Notes under the pieces: model-generated
Seen by the model: the letters and a program-made list of their open reading frames with translations, nothing else
Told to the model about the DNA's origin: nothing
Database searches by the model: none
Translations under genes and position numbers: made by a program
Source: Ophiosphaerella korrae
Lineage: Eukaryota; Ascomycota; Dothideomycetes; Pleosporales; Phaeosphaeriaceae
Direction of reading: 5' to 3'
Assembly: GCA_028456385.1 (NCBI GenBank)
Contig: JALNQF010000024.1
Span: 124,001-188,000, forward strand
Length of the DNA: 64,000 bases
Shown here: positions 12,090 to 20,963 of the stretch, in pieces
Layout: the number at the start of each line of letters is the position of its first letter
Position numbering within the stretch: the first letter of the stretch is position 1

Positions 12090-12679
12090 TCGATGGCTTT
12101 TATAAGCTTACACCTGATCCTGCTATATAGTCCGACAAATGCCGAGACCAGCTAGTTCGCCATCCTTGGAACCTGGGTGGGAGCTGCTGACAAGTATATC
12201 GCGAAATACACGGAGTTCCGCAAGAAAGCAACGTCAGTTTCGATCACCCTATTGCTTAAGTCTGGGGTAAGTAGTATGGTCAGCCCATACAAAAAACAGC
12301 AAAAGCGATCAACCCGGGTATGAAGGCAGTTCCCAGTTTGCTAGAACAAGGCAAACATACCTAGGTCAAACCGAAAATCCTCCTTTATATCTTCTTAAAT
12401 GACGGTACCAACTCAGCGACCCACCTATTGGGCGATCTAAACAGCAAGCTAAACGCGCCCACACCTCTTATCGGGCTAATCTGTGACAACGCGCCAACTC
12501 GCGTGGGGTACCGGAAAACCTACAATTCCTCCATGTATTCGTTCCCGCAATGCTTCCCCAAGAATATCGCTGCAGCATTAATAGTTCATACCTTGTTGAT
12601 CTACCTCTTCGTGTTCGTCACAATGGGAAGATATGAGCATCCAAAGAGCTTTTGGCGAAAAGCAATCTTGGACGAGTAG
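12090..12679 (+). pseudogene. Coding relic, unrecognised protein
   Basis: Two protein-like blocks lie in different frames. The first, at about 12154-12250, contains FAILGTWVGAADKYIAKYTE after an in-frame TAG. The second, about 12390-12679, contains GDLNSKLNAPTPLIGLICDN and then a hydrophobic segment (AALIVHTLLIYLFVFV) before the stop at 12677-12679. They read like parts of one gene broken by indels. No family is recognised. The flanks 11099-12089 and 12680-13485 show nothing supported. Confidence 0.35.
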
Positions 12680-13485
12680 TTAATCAACAGCAATTTGATT
12701 TGTTATGTTGCTTCTAAGGCTGGCAAGCAGACAGATTGGCATGGCGTCGTTGCGCATGCAGAGATTGCGAGGAAGCAGCACTAAGAGGTGAAGGAGGTCA
12801 TCCTAGACAATACGTCTCACTGTAATTATTTGAGGAAATATTCTCAGATATATTGCGATCTAGTCACACTCATGTGGGGAGGTCAGAAGCCCTAGTTATT
12901 GCACAAACTATCTAGCTATAGTTTACAGTTTTTCCGATTCTGCTGAGGATCTCTCTTCAACGTTAATGCTTCATAAACGCAGCCAGTTGTTGCTTTATGA
13001 GGTTATCGTACGGGGATCGACTGCTCCCAAAGTCAGAAAATGCACATGCTGATGCAGGCAGGTTATAAATCAGGATGTCAATACTCATTTACTGCAGCGC
13101 ATCGTAATACATGGAGCCAACATCACGTACGACATTTTTGATAGGCTCGGGTATGTCGGAGAACTTTGCTGCAATGCTCACTGCATGGAACGTGGCATTG
13201 TCGGCATGCAGGAAGTCGGTATTGAACACCTGCAATTCCGTCTCAAAATAGACATCATGGGCCTAGCCGAGATATGAAAATCTCCAATTGGTGCAGGGAT
13301 GCTGTCGCCCCTATTCCTCGTCTGCTTGCTCATCCACCATAATGATATACTGACGACATCACGTTTCCAGGTAGCGGATGCTGGCAACGATATAAATTAG
13401 ATCTTCTACCCCAGAGCTTGCGATTTCGCTGATACTTCTACTTTCGATTAGTTTCGGTGATAACTATCTCGAAGCGTATTCTATA
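12680..13485. other. Intergenic, promoter side of the 13486 gene
   Basis: No supported gene. A 69-codon minus-strand frame at 13387-13178 is hydrophilic and unrecognised. The last 80 bp have the CT-rich character of a fungal 5' leader. Confidence 0.4.
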
Positions 13486-14876
13486 ATGGAGGCTCTATAC
13501 CATTCACTCACCCCTGCTCAGCAAGAAAAGTTCTTGAATGGACCAGCCCTTAAGCCTCCCCTAGGCGTGGTGCCTAATTTTGATAATCCACCAAATGGGA
13601 ATGCGTTGTGCTATAGCGTCCTGCTTCTAAGCATATGCGTTTCTACCATCGTCGTCCTGCTGAGAACGTGGGCTAGGATTTCCTGCGTCAAAAAATTCAG
13701 GCTTGAAGACTGTAAGTATCCTAGAATTGGCTACAGGCATTTCTAATAATATTCAGTCTTCATGATAGCTGCATTGGTAAGAGAGCGAGTATAAATCACT
13801 TGGCCCTATCTAATAACTATTATCTAGGCCATCTACGCAGGCTTTATCTATACCGTGTGGGTTTGCTATCTCCATCCTGGAAGCTTTGTCAATCAATGGA
13901 ATGTGCGTGTGAAAGATCTGAAGCCATTTTTCAAAGTGAGGCGCATTGTTCCCAAATAGATGCAACTCTAACTTATCCAGAACATTAATGTAGCTTGCAT
14001 TCTCTACGGTGTCGCTCTATTACTGCTGAAAGTTGCCATTTTCCTTGACTGGATCCACATCTTTGCAGGATCCCAAGGCATTCGTGGTGGTTTTTATTGG
14101 GCATGCATTGCCAATATTGTCGTGAACTTCGTCTTTTACACTACTACGATTTTCGTAATGATATTTGCCTGTACGCCAAGATCCAAGATCTGGAATCAGT
14201 TGAAAGAAGGCACATGCGTGAACATATTCGCCGTCAATGTTGCTTCCAGTGTCTTTAACTTCATTCTCGACTTGGTCATGTTAAGCATGCCTCAAAGAAT
14301 CATCTGGAAACTTCAACTTTCGACGAGGAAAAAGGTCGCAATATCCCTATTGTTTGCGGTTGGAGTTTTGTAAGTCGACCGAGCTTGCAATACCAAAAAT
14401 GACTTACAGTTCACAGTGGTTGTATATGCGGGGCACTACGTGTCGTGTACTCGATCCCCTTTATGAAATCCCCCAATAAGACATATGCTGTTTCGTCCTT
14501 CGCGCTTTCTGGAATGGGCGAGATGACGGCTGGTTTTCTCGTCCTTTGCGTACCTTCTATCCCCAAGCTGGTGAAGAACATAGCTTTCATTCAAAACATC
14601 CTCGGAAGAGTACAATTGTGGATGGATTCATCTTCTGAAAAGCAAACCAAAAATTCACGAATGGGATTACCGTCGTGGATACGCGCTCAAGGCGAGAGGC
14701 ATGCAGCAAGACGGAGGCCAGAAGACACAACTTTCAGTGAACCAAATGAGCATATTTCAACAACCGTTTCAATCCACTACAAGGAATCTCAGTCGACCAT
14801 GAATGAGAAGGCTAAGTCCATGAAACATAATCAAAACAATCTATCGGTAGAGTTTATTACGATTCAACAAGTGTAA
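13486..14876 (+). CDS. PTH11/SAT4-type rhodopsin-domain integral membrane protein
   Basis: Five exons: 13486-13711, 13757-13776, 13828-13935, 13981-14369 and 14417-14876, giving 1203 nt and 400 aa with every junction in frame. Introns are 45-51 bp with GTAAGT, GTAAGA, GTGAGG and GTAAGT donors. The order is a short extracellular N-terminus, TM1 (about residues 44-62), the family-typical RTWARI loop, further helices including FFMIAALAIYAGFIY (spanning the 20-nt exon 2) and AVNVASSVFNFILDLVMLSM, and a charged cytoplasmic tail of about 110 residues. This matches the fungal rhodopsin-domain (SAT4/PTH11-like) superfamily, which includes candidate surface receptors in plant pathogens. No CFEM domain precedes the helices. 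The gene appears intact; ligand and pathway are unknown. Confidence 0.82.
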
Positions 14877-15885
14877 TTAGTACATATATTCAAGATATAT
14901 TTAATAATACAAGGGACGTTAAGGAATAAACATAATACTTTAGATCGTTCATATTTAGTTATTAAATTTGGGAAATATTAGGTCCTTTATACTTATTAAG
15001 ACCTTCCTAGTAGTAACAATATAAAACTTCTAGTGTAGGCGGGTGCAAAAGTTGGTTTTTGTAGAGTGTCCAAGAACAACGAGTAGCGGGTGGTTGTAGT
15101 AAGGAGGTTGCGATATATCGATCAAAGCATGTAGTAACCAATATATTGCTTTAGTAACTAATCTCGAAAGAGATTAGCGAGGTTAAATATGATGTCCCAA
15201 TAACATCGTTCTAAGACTATATACTCGCGCATCTTGTCTTGCTTAGTGTTGCTGGGTACTACTGATCGCTGAGCATCCCTTGCCAGATCGATTGTGGCCT
15301 GTTCAGCTTTGCGGGACGTGATTACAATATACTTACGGTTGTAGACCATATTGCGCAGGCTTTGGCGTAGTACAAGGTACTTCCCATTGTTGTGGCTTCA
15401 CTGGATTATCTAGCAGTACACATCATTTATACTGTGTAACCAAGTATTTCACAATGCTGGTAGCGCCCAAATTACCAGGACTTCGCCCAAATCCGGAGTA
15501 CTCTTTGTAGCTCGTCTCACAACAGCACTTTACCTTGACTCATCGATCTAAGAATCTCCATTCACTGATGATCAACAAATAGGTCGAGCGACAAATTCAT
15601 TCTATTAGGGGCAAATTGTGACTAATCGCCAGTAGAATTTACTCGAGATTGATGTAAAATAGCCCAAGGTTGTCCCAGACTATATATCCCTTTTGGGGGG
15701 AAGGAAGAATAACACTATCCTAAAATCCCACAACGTGCTCGTAAATATGGCCTAATCAACTAGGCCTAACCCCCCTATTACAACCTCTTTGCACGATGAG
15801 ACGACCGCGCTTGCAACCTATGAGTTAACAGGTTTTAATCTCGGAGACCTCATTCGAATCAGATTCTGTAGGCAGCCCTTCGTAA
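14877..15885. other. AT-rich repeat-like DNA, no gene
   Basis: AT-rich, stop-dense sequence with a 63-codon minus-strand frame (15349-15158) that is not recognised. The look is that of an old, RIP-mutated transposon, but no transposase motif could be read. Confidence 0.45.
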
Positions 15886-16236
15886 CGTACATGACAGGCG
15901 AGCGCCGCACCCCTTTTTACTAAGAAAATCAACATTTTTATCTTAATAGAATTCTCTAAGTTTGTTTCAGTATAGACCTATATTTATATTAATACGAAGA
16001 CTCGAAAAGATCTGAGCTTTAGTATTGATATTTCTAATGCCAGAGGCTAGAAAGTAGAAAACTTTTACTTTTTCTTTATTAACTTTCAACTTACCTAAGT
16101 TAATACTCTAATATCTAAGTATCCTTACATTAATATATATGCGGGTCTATATAAAAAAAAATTCGAGAATTCTATTAAGTGGTTATTAAGGTAAAAATGT
16201 TGAAAAAGGGGTGCGGCGCTCGCTTGCCATGTACGT
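15886..16236. mobile_element. 351-bp inverted-repeat (MITE-like) element
   Basis: The left arm starting CGTACATGACAGGCGAGCGC (15886) is mirrored by the right arm ending at 16236, whose reverse complement starts CGTACATGGCAAGCGAGCGC. The arms stay similar for about 75 bp, through a GCACCCCTTTTT block and an AACATTTTTA(T/C)CTTAATA block, with one small indel. The centre (about 15965-16160) is very AT-rich. A clear target duplication could not be found. The size, long TIRs and lack of coding capacity fit a MITE or a foldback element. Confidence 0.6.
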
Positions 16237-16593
16237 CAGTACAATTTGTAATTTTATGAGTCATAGCAATCGCACTATACTGTTTCGAGTATGTTGCGAA
16301 CTTCGAGTTTCGTAACAACCTATATTGAGCTGCAGCACGATGCCTTCGCATGGCGGAGCGCATCCCTGCCAAAGTTTGGCGAATTACGGCTCTAGATCAC
16401 ACCGGCTGTTATGTGGAGATGACAGCATGTAACAGAGCCAAATTATTGATGTCGATATGTGTTAGAACTAGGGGATTTGTTTGGCCCTTGTGGGGTAGGT
16501 CATTCCGTGCCGGGCCGCAAATATTGCCCTAATTAATATTATCGTTCAGAGTCAACGATACTCCAGTCTCTTGATGATCGATTTTTCGTTGCT
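16237..16593. other. Upstream region of the RNase III-like gene
   Basis: No gene. It lies between the inverted-repeat element and the ATG at 16594 and presumably contains that gene's promoter; no clear TATA box was identified. Confidence 0.35.
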
Positions 16594-17391
16594 ATGTTCC
16601 CAACCATGATACAGTTTGTGGAGGACAAGATTGGGTATCATTTCGCCGATGCGCAACTCCTTGACTTGGCTCTCGAAGCAGCACACAGGGAAAGAGAGGA
16701 TGATCTCCTAGTATCCGACGGTAATAGGGGCATGGCTCGTATTGGACTTTTGGCGATAGAAATGACCGAGACTTACAATGCCATCCTGATTGAGAAACTA
16801 AGCATGAGTAAGCGGACCGAGACCTTCAGAACGACGCTAATATTTATCATTCTAGGCAACGCCAATGCCCGCGAGCACTGGTGGGATACTAAGAAAGGGC
16901 GAGCAAGAATGTGCAAAGAACTAGAAATTGAATCATACATCAAGCAGAGCGTTCGACAAGGGAATCAGTCACCATCCACAGCAGTGCTCGAGAGTGCTCT
17001 TAGTGCCATATTCGGGGCCATCTGGCTCGACTGTGAAAAACAAGGGAAAAGGGCTAACGAAATTCGGGACACGATTTCGGATGTGTTGCGCCATATGCAC
17101 GCGGCTCCGACTGAGCCAAGTTCTAGGACAGATGGATGCGGAAGCCACCAAGTCCAGGAAAATAGCCTGCAGGATGCCACAATTCAGTCTTTGCCAGATA
17201 ACGAAATTTTGGGTTTTCGAATTAGCGATGAGGTGGGTGATATCAATTCTGTGGGGTTTTACTGGCCCGGAGAAACACACCTCAATGGATTCGGTCCTTT
17301 CAGTCAAGATTGTATGCTGGAAGTCCGAGAAACTTCATCAGGTTGCTTCCAAGGTATTTTATCTCTGAATGATGGCGCAAAATTCAACTAA
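16594..17391 (+). CDS. RNase III-like domain protein lacking catalytic acids
   Basis: An uninterrupted 265-codon frame. A 48-bp segment, 16808-16855 (GTAAGC donor, GCTAAT branch-like, TTCTAG acceptor), looks like a genuine intron whose length is a multiple of three, so the mature protein would be 249 aa. Residues about 7-170 follow the RNase III fold: IGYHFADAQLLDLALEAAH at the start and LSAIFGAIWLDCEKQG at the end. In classical RNase III the signature NERLEFLGDS supplies Glu and Asp; here it reads NRGMARIGLLAI, so both are replaced. The second acidic pair before GAIWLD is also absent, with serines in those places. It is therefore probably a non-catalytic RNA-binding or structural protein. 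The C-terminal 90 residues have no known domain. A second gene follows only 61 bp downstream on the same strand. Confidence 0.65.
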   Translation: MFPTMIQFVEDKIGYHFADAQLLDLALEAAHREREDDLLVSDGNRGMARIGLLAIEMTETYNAILIEKLSMSKRTETFRTTLIFIILGNANAREHWWDTKKGRARMCKELEIESYIKQSVRQGNQSPSTAVLESALSAIFGAIWLDCEKQGKRANEIRDTISDVLRHMHAAPTEPSSRTDGCGSHQVQENSLQDATIQSLPDNEILGFRISDEVGDINSVGFYWPGETHLNGFGPFSQDCMLEVRETSSGCFQGILSLNDGAKFN

Positions 17392-17452
17392 AGTTATTTA
17401 AGACCACCCACCGAGTTCGAGTTCGCAGTGCTTGTTACCAAACGCAAATACG

Positions 17453-18562
17453 ATGTTGCCAGAAAATTTCAGAACAACGCCACGAACGAACCAAGCAGTT
17501 GATGGTCATCCGAGGGAGCCAGAAGATCGAGATAGAGGGACAACATATCAAAATAATACTAATGCTAATGGATTTTTACAACAGATGATTGTGGCTGGCG
17601 TCAAAAGGAAGCGACGTCGAGATAGCAACAAGCAAGTGCGCTTGGCCTACACCGAACTTCTCCATGAGGAACAACGGAAACTTACTGATAGATCGCAAGT
17701 TAATCAGATTGATCCAGAAAGTTTCTTGAAGCATCCTGAGATGAGCCTGTTGGATGAACAATCCATACTATTCCATTTCTTATACTTGGCGATTGGCAGC
17801 TGGAAGACCATAGTTGATTTCAGCGAACAACTGCACATTGCCAGAGACGCGCGAAGTTCAATACCTGAAACCGAAGTGACTTCCCAAACCGCTGCAGAGG
17901 TATTCAACACCATATGTCGTCTTGATAGCGAAGAAGCGAACTGCGTACTCATAAGGCGGTATTATGCTGTCAAACTCTTACAAGATGAACAATCGCACAG
18001 CAGTTTGCGCAGTGTCAATTTATTCATCGAGACTCCAGAGACGATCGGTACAGGCAGCAGTGCACGAAAGGGAAATCCGAAGCTGTTACGTGAGGCGGCT
18101 CTGATAGACGAACAGATGTTCAAGATCAGGCCAGATCTGAACTCAGGCTCGAAGGAATTCGGCACAGTCCGCCGTAAAGTAAAGCGGATTCGGAAGCTAG
18201 CTAAGCGTTTGCAAGGATTAGTCAATTTTTTCGGTTTCGGTATACTGGCACTTATCCCATCAGGGCCATCATTCTCTGGATCTGCTTTGACGGATTCAAT
18301 GTGAGTGTACTGTAGCTTAACATCCATTCGTAATTTTACTGACCTCATCAGCTTACTTGATATGAAGGAAGAACAATTCCCTTTGTTCTCGGAACTAGTG
18401 AATCAGGGCCAAGGTTTGCTACTGAGAAGGCTGAGCGAAGCTATCGAACCAGCTGTGATTGCGCTATCCACATTTCGTCTGAGAAATGAGCCTAAATTCG
18501 CAATTGAGGAATTCGATTCAACACAACTCCGAGACGTCCCGAAGGCTTTGCTAAGTATCTAA
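17453..18562 (+). CDS. Unknown protein with a basic nuclear-signal-like motif
   Basis: Join(17453-18300, 18352-18562), 352 aa. The 51-bp intron has GTGAGT and TCATCAG ends and joins ALTDS to ILLDMKEEQF in frame. No family is recognised. Visible features are a hydrophilic N-terminus, a basic cluster KRKRRR at residues 51-56 (nuclear-localisation-like), a long helical acidic/basic middle, a second basic block (RRKVKRIRKLAKRLQ, about residues 241-255) and a hydrophobic stretch before the intron. The ATG lies 61 bp after the stop of the RNase III-like gene, unusually close for two fungal genes on one strand. They could be co-expressed, or be two halves of one mis-split gene, since the upstream frame stays open for more than 30 codons beyond its TAA. 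No lesion is seen. Confidence 0.6.
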
Positions 18563-19170
18563 GGCCTCCTGGATATAGCTAAACGCATATCCGAGATGAC
18601 CGGAATTTCGGGGCTACAGAAAAGGGTCATTTTCTGAGAGTAGTGGACTTCAGGGGCGTGTATTGGACAGATTGGGGACCTGGAGAAATAGCCTTGACAA
18701 TGAGCCGCATAGTGGCAAATTAATTAGTGAAATGCCTTACATTTATCAGGAATGGGCTCATTCTGCAATTGACGGGTATTCAGTATTCGTTTCATCGAGA
18801 GTATTCGAGAATTATAGCTGCCTCTCAATTATCACAATCATCTATATATGTATTTGCGATAAGCCGTATGCGCAATGTCTGGTAATTTTGCATTGTCTCT
18901 ATAAGGGGCTACCACTAACAGGTGAAGAATACCTGCACGTGATACCAATAGGCATGTCGGCAGAACCCCAACGCCCCCGGCGCTACCCTAGCGTTACCCC
19001 GCCAGGTACAAGTAAAGGGCCCTTCCCTACCTAGCACGAGGCAGCCCTTAATCTATACCCTTTCCTCCCCCTACTATTGCTACTCCAACTCGCTGCTATA
19101 CCCATCCTCTAACAGTCTCGTTTTACTGTACTCAACATCTTCGCCTATACCAGTTTTCTCGTGAATATCA
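18563..19170. other. Intergenic, promoter of the 3CxxC gene
   Basis: No supported gene. The last 150 bp (about 19030-19170) are strongly CT-rich with CCTCCCCCTACT-type tracts, typical of fungal promoters and leaders, and lead to the ATG at 19171. Confidence 0.4.
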
Positions 19171-19656
19171 ATGGCCCGAAGAAAACGTTCTAAGCCCAAG
19201 GGGTTTGCAAGTAGTTCTCGCATGTATTCGTCACTCCACCAGGATGTTCTTAATGCGACTTCCGGTCATCTGAGCTCAATAAAATTCTACGACAATGATA
19301 GCGACGAAGGGGTCGAAAAAAGCTACTCAACTTACGTCATGGGCAAATTCATTTGTCGCAATCATTCCTGCACTGCCAATGCTTGGAGCAGCGGGAAAAT
19401 CGCCATATTGATACGGAGGTATTCCGACGACAAGTACAACGCTGTGGTCTTCAAACAGCGCTGCAAAAATTGCAATTATCTGGGCGACTTGGTCATAGAC
19501 GAGACATCATACATCGATCGTGTTGCATACAGACTGATGAAATGGGCGGGTGTCGCGCAAGAGCAACCGCATTACGGCGTTAAAAAGGGCCCGCCACACA
19601 AAGTCCACCTTTGCGAAGGTTGCAAACGGGGGATCTGCCGAGAAGCTCGTGATTAA
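19171..19656 (+). CDS. 3CxxC-type zinc finger protein
   Basis: Single-exon gene, 161 aa. After a basic N-terminus (MARRKRSKPKG) comes the zf-3CxxC module: MGKFICRNHSCTANAWSSG supplies the first cysteine pair, QRCKNCNYLG the CxxC, YRLMKWAG the conserved middle helix, then HYG...KGPPH and HLCEGCKRGIC the last CxxC. This order matches the 3CxxC-type zinc finger domain found in many fungal proteins and in vertebrate receptor-transporting proteins. In fungi the role is unknown; Zn-dependent binding of nucleic acid or protein is assumed. The full domain is present, the length is usual for fungal members and there is no lesion. It lies between the RNase III-like/basic-protein pair and the kinase-HAD-UPRT gene, all on the plus strand. 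Confidence 0.85.
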   Translation: MARRKRSKPKGFASSSRMYSSLHQDVLNATSGHLSSIKFYDNDSDEGVEKSYSTYVMGKFICRNHSCTANAWSSGKIAILIRRYSDDKYNAVVFKQRCKNCNYLGDLVIDETSYIDRVAYRLMKWAGVAQEQPHYGVKKGPPHKVHLCEGCKRGICREARD

Positions 19657-20119
19657 AAATATATTTAAGGATCGGAGGCTGTGCACACACACGTTGTATC
19701 ATAGACTGATATATCACCGTTTTACGCTTGTTACACTCAGTGCTAATAAGTATGTTATATGGAGACGTTGCTTGAATACACACGAAAGCGTTATTTATGC
19801 CCAAAAACAATAAGTTTAAGATGGAATGTTATAATTCAAGAAGTTCAAAGACTTTAAGCTATTCATATTAGAGAATCAGAATTTGCGCTGTCGGAATACT
19901 ATGTCATCCCAATGCGAAGCGAAGTCAATTTTGGCTGTTCCAACTACCTCTGGTTGTGACATATGCGTTGCAACATGGTTATCAGAAACTGGCTTTTAGT
20001 CAATGCGTAGATAAGCATATGTAGTTACACGAGTTTCAATGTGCGCGAGGGCGAGAAAATGAATGACACAGCGCTATGCAAGGGCGCTAGCAAACTTCTT
20101 CATAGCCAGTCATAACACA

Positions 20120-20698
20120 CAAAATAGTGCTCTACAAGAAAATGAATCATACTTGCATGTTTTCAACCCCAATCCTGGAACCGTTGCATCCACTTTTCTT
20201 GAGTACCACATAGCCATCTGCTAATTCGCGGTCATAGCCCAAGATTTTCATCCCGCCGTGCTCTTATATTACTGTCTCAGGGTGCTAAACCTCGCTCCGC
20301 AAATGCGTCCTTCGTGGCATCGAGATCGGCTTCGGGAGGAGCTACGAGAACGTTAGGGCACTCGCACTACGTTGCACAGACTCAGCGAGACATCAGACGT
20401 CCTTTTCTCAACACTTCGGACCCAACATGATGGGCATCCTGTCAGAACCCTGCAATCTCCCCGCTTCTGGTGCAACCTCCATGTGTGTAGCTACATGGTG
20501 GTCAAGTGCACCTTACGTTGGGGCTTCTACCGTGTAGCCGCTTGCAATCGCCACTATACTGCTGTATGTGAAGTTGTAAATCCTCCAAGAGATTAAAAAC
20601 TTCTCGACGTTGTGATACGTTACAATATTGGCCCAGTTATTTTCAAGGAGGTTTGCTACAATGTGCGACGGATATGGCCACTCCTTTGACAAACGCAT
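20120..20698 (-). pseudogene. Coding relic, unrecognised enzyme-like protein
   Basis: From the minus-strand ATG at 20698 a frame runs about 60 codons (MRLSKEWPYPSHIVANLLEN at the start), hits a TAA, and continues in the same frame with about 30 sensible codons to 20420. Further on (about 20360-20290, another frame) comes NVLVAPPEADLDATKDAFAE, followed after a stop by a YDRELADGYVVLKKSG block in yet another frame. The blocks are protein-like but broken by stops and frame changes. I cannot name the family. 19657-20119 holds nothing supported. Confidence 0.35.
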
Positions 20699-20963
20699 GG
20701 ACTAAATGCGGTGAGAGGGTTTCACCGCAGTCTCCGGAAATTACAAATATTTAAAATTAGAGAATCGAAGCAATCGAGAGTCAACCACACTGTCGGGACT
20801 CGATTGATTGAAGATATAAGGCCTGATGCGCTTCTGTCAAGGTCACTGCTATTCTCTATACTGCTTCAAAAGTTGAAACAGCGGTTTTTAGCCCTCGTAA
20901 AGTTATATCTGAACAAGTTCCCAACTTTACGGCTCACTCCACAAAAGTTTCCCTATTGGCAAC

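Noticed and set aside
10190..13776. A 16-base identity (CATGATAGCTGCATTG) between about 10195 and the micro-exon at 13757-13776
   Set aside because: One such match is expected by chance in 64 kb, and flanks do not agree.
15780..15870. A TTCGAATC box resembling a tRNA B box
   Set aside because: No A box, acceptor stem or cloverleaf could be drawn on either strand.
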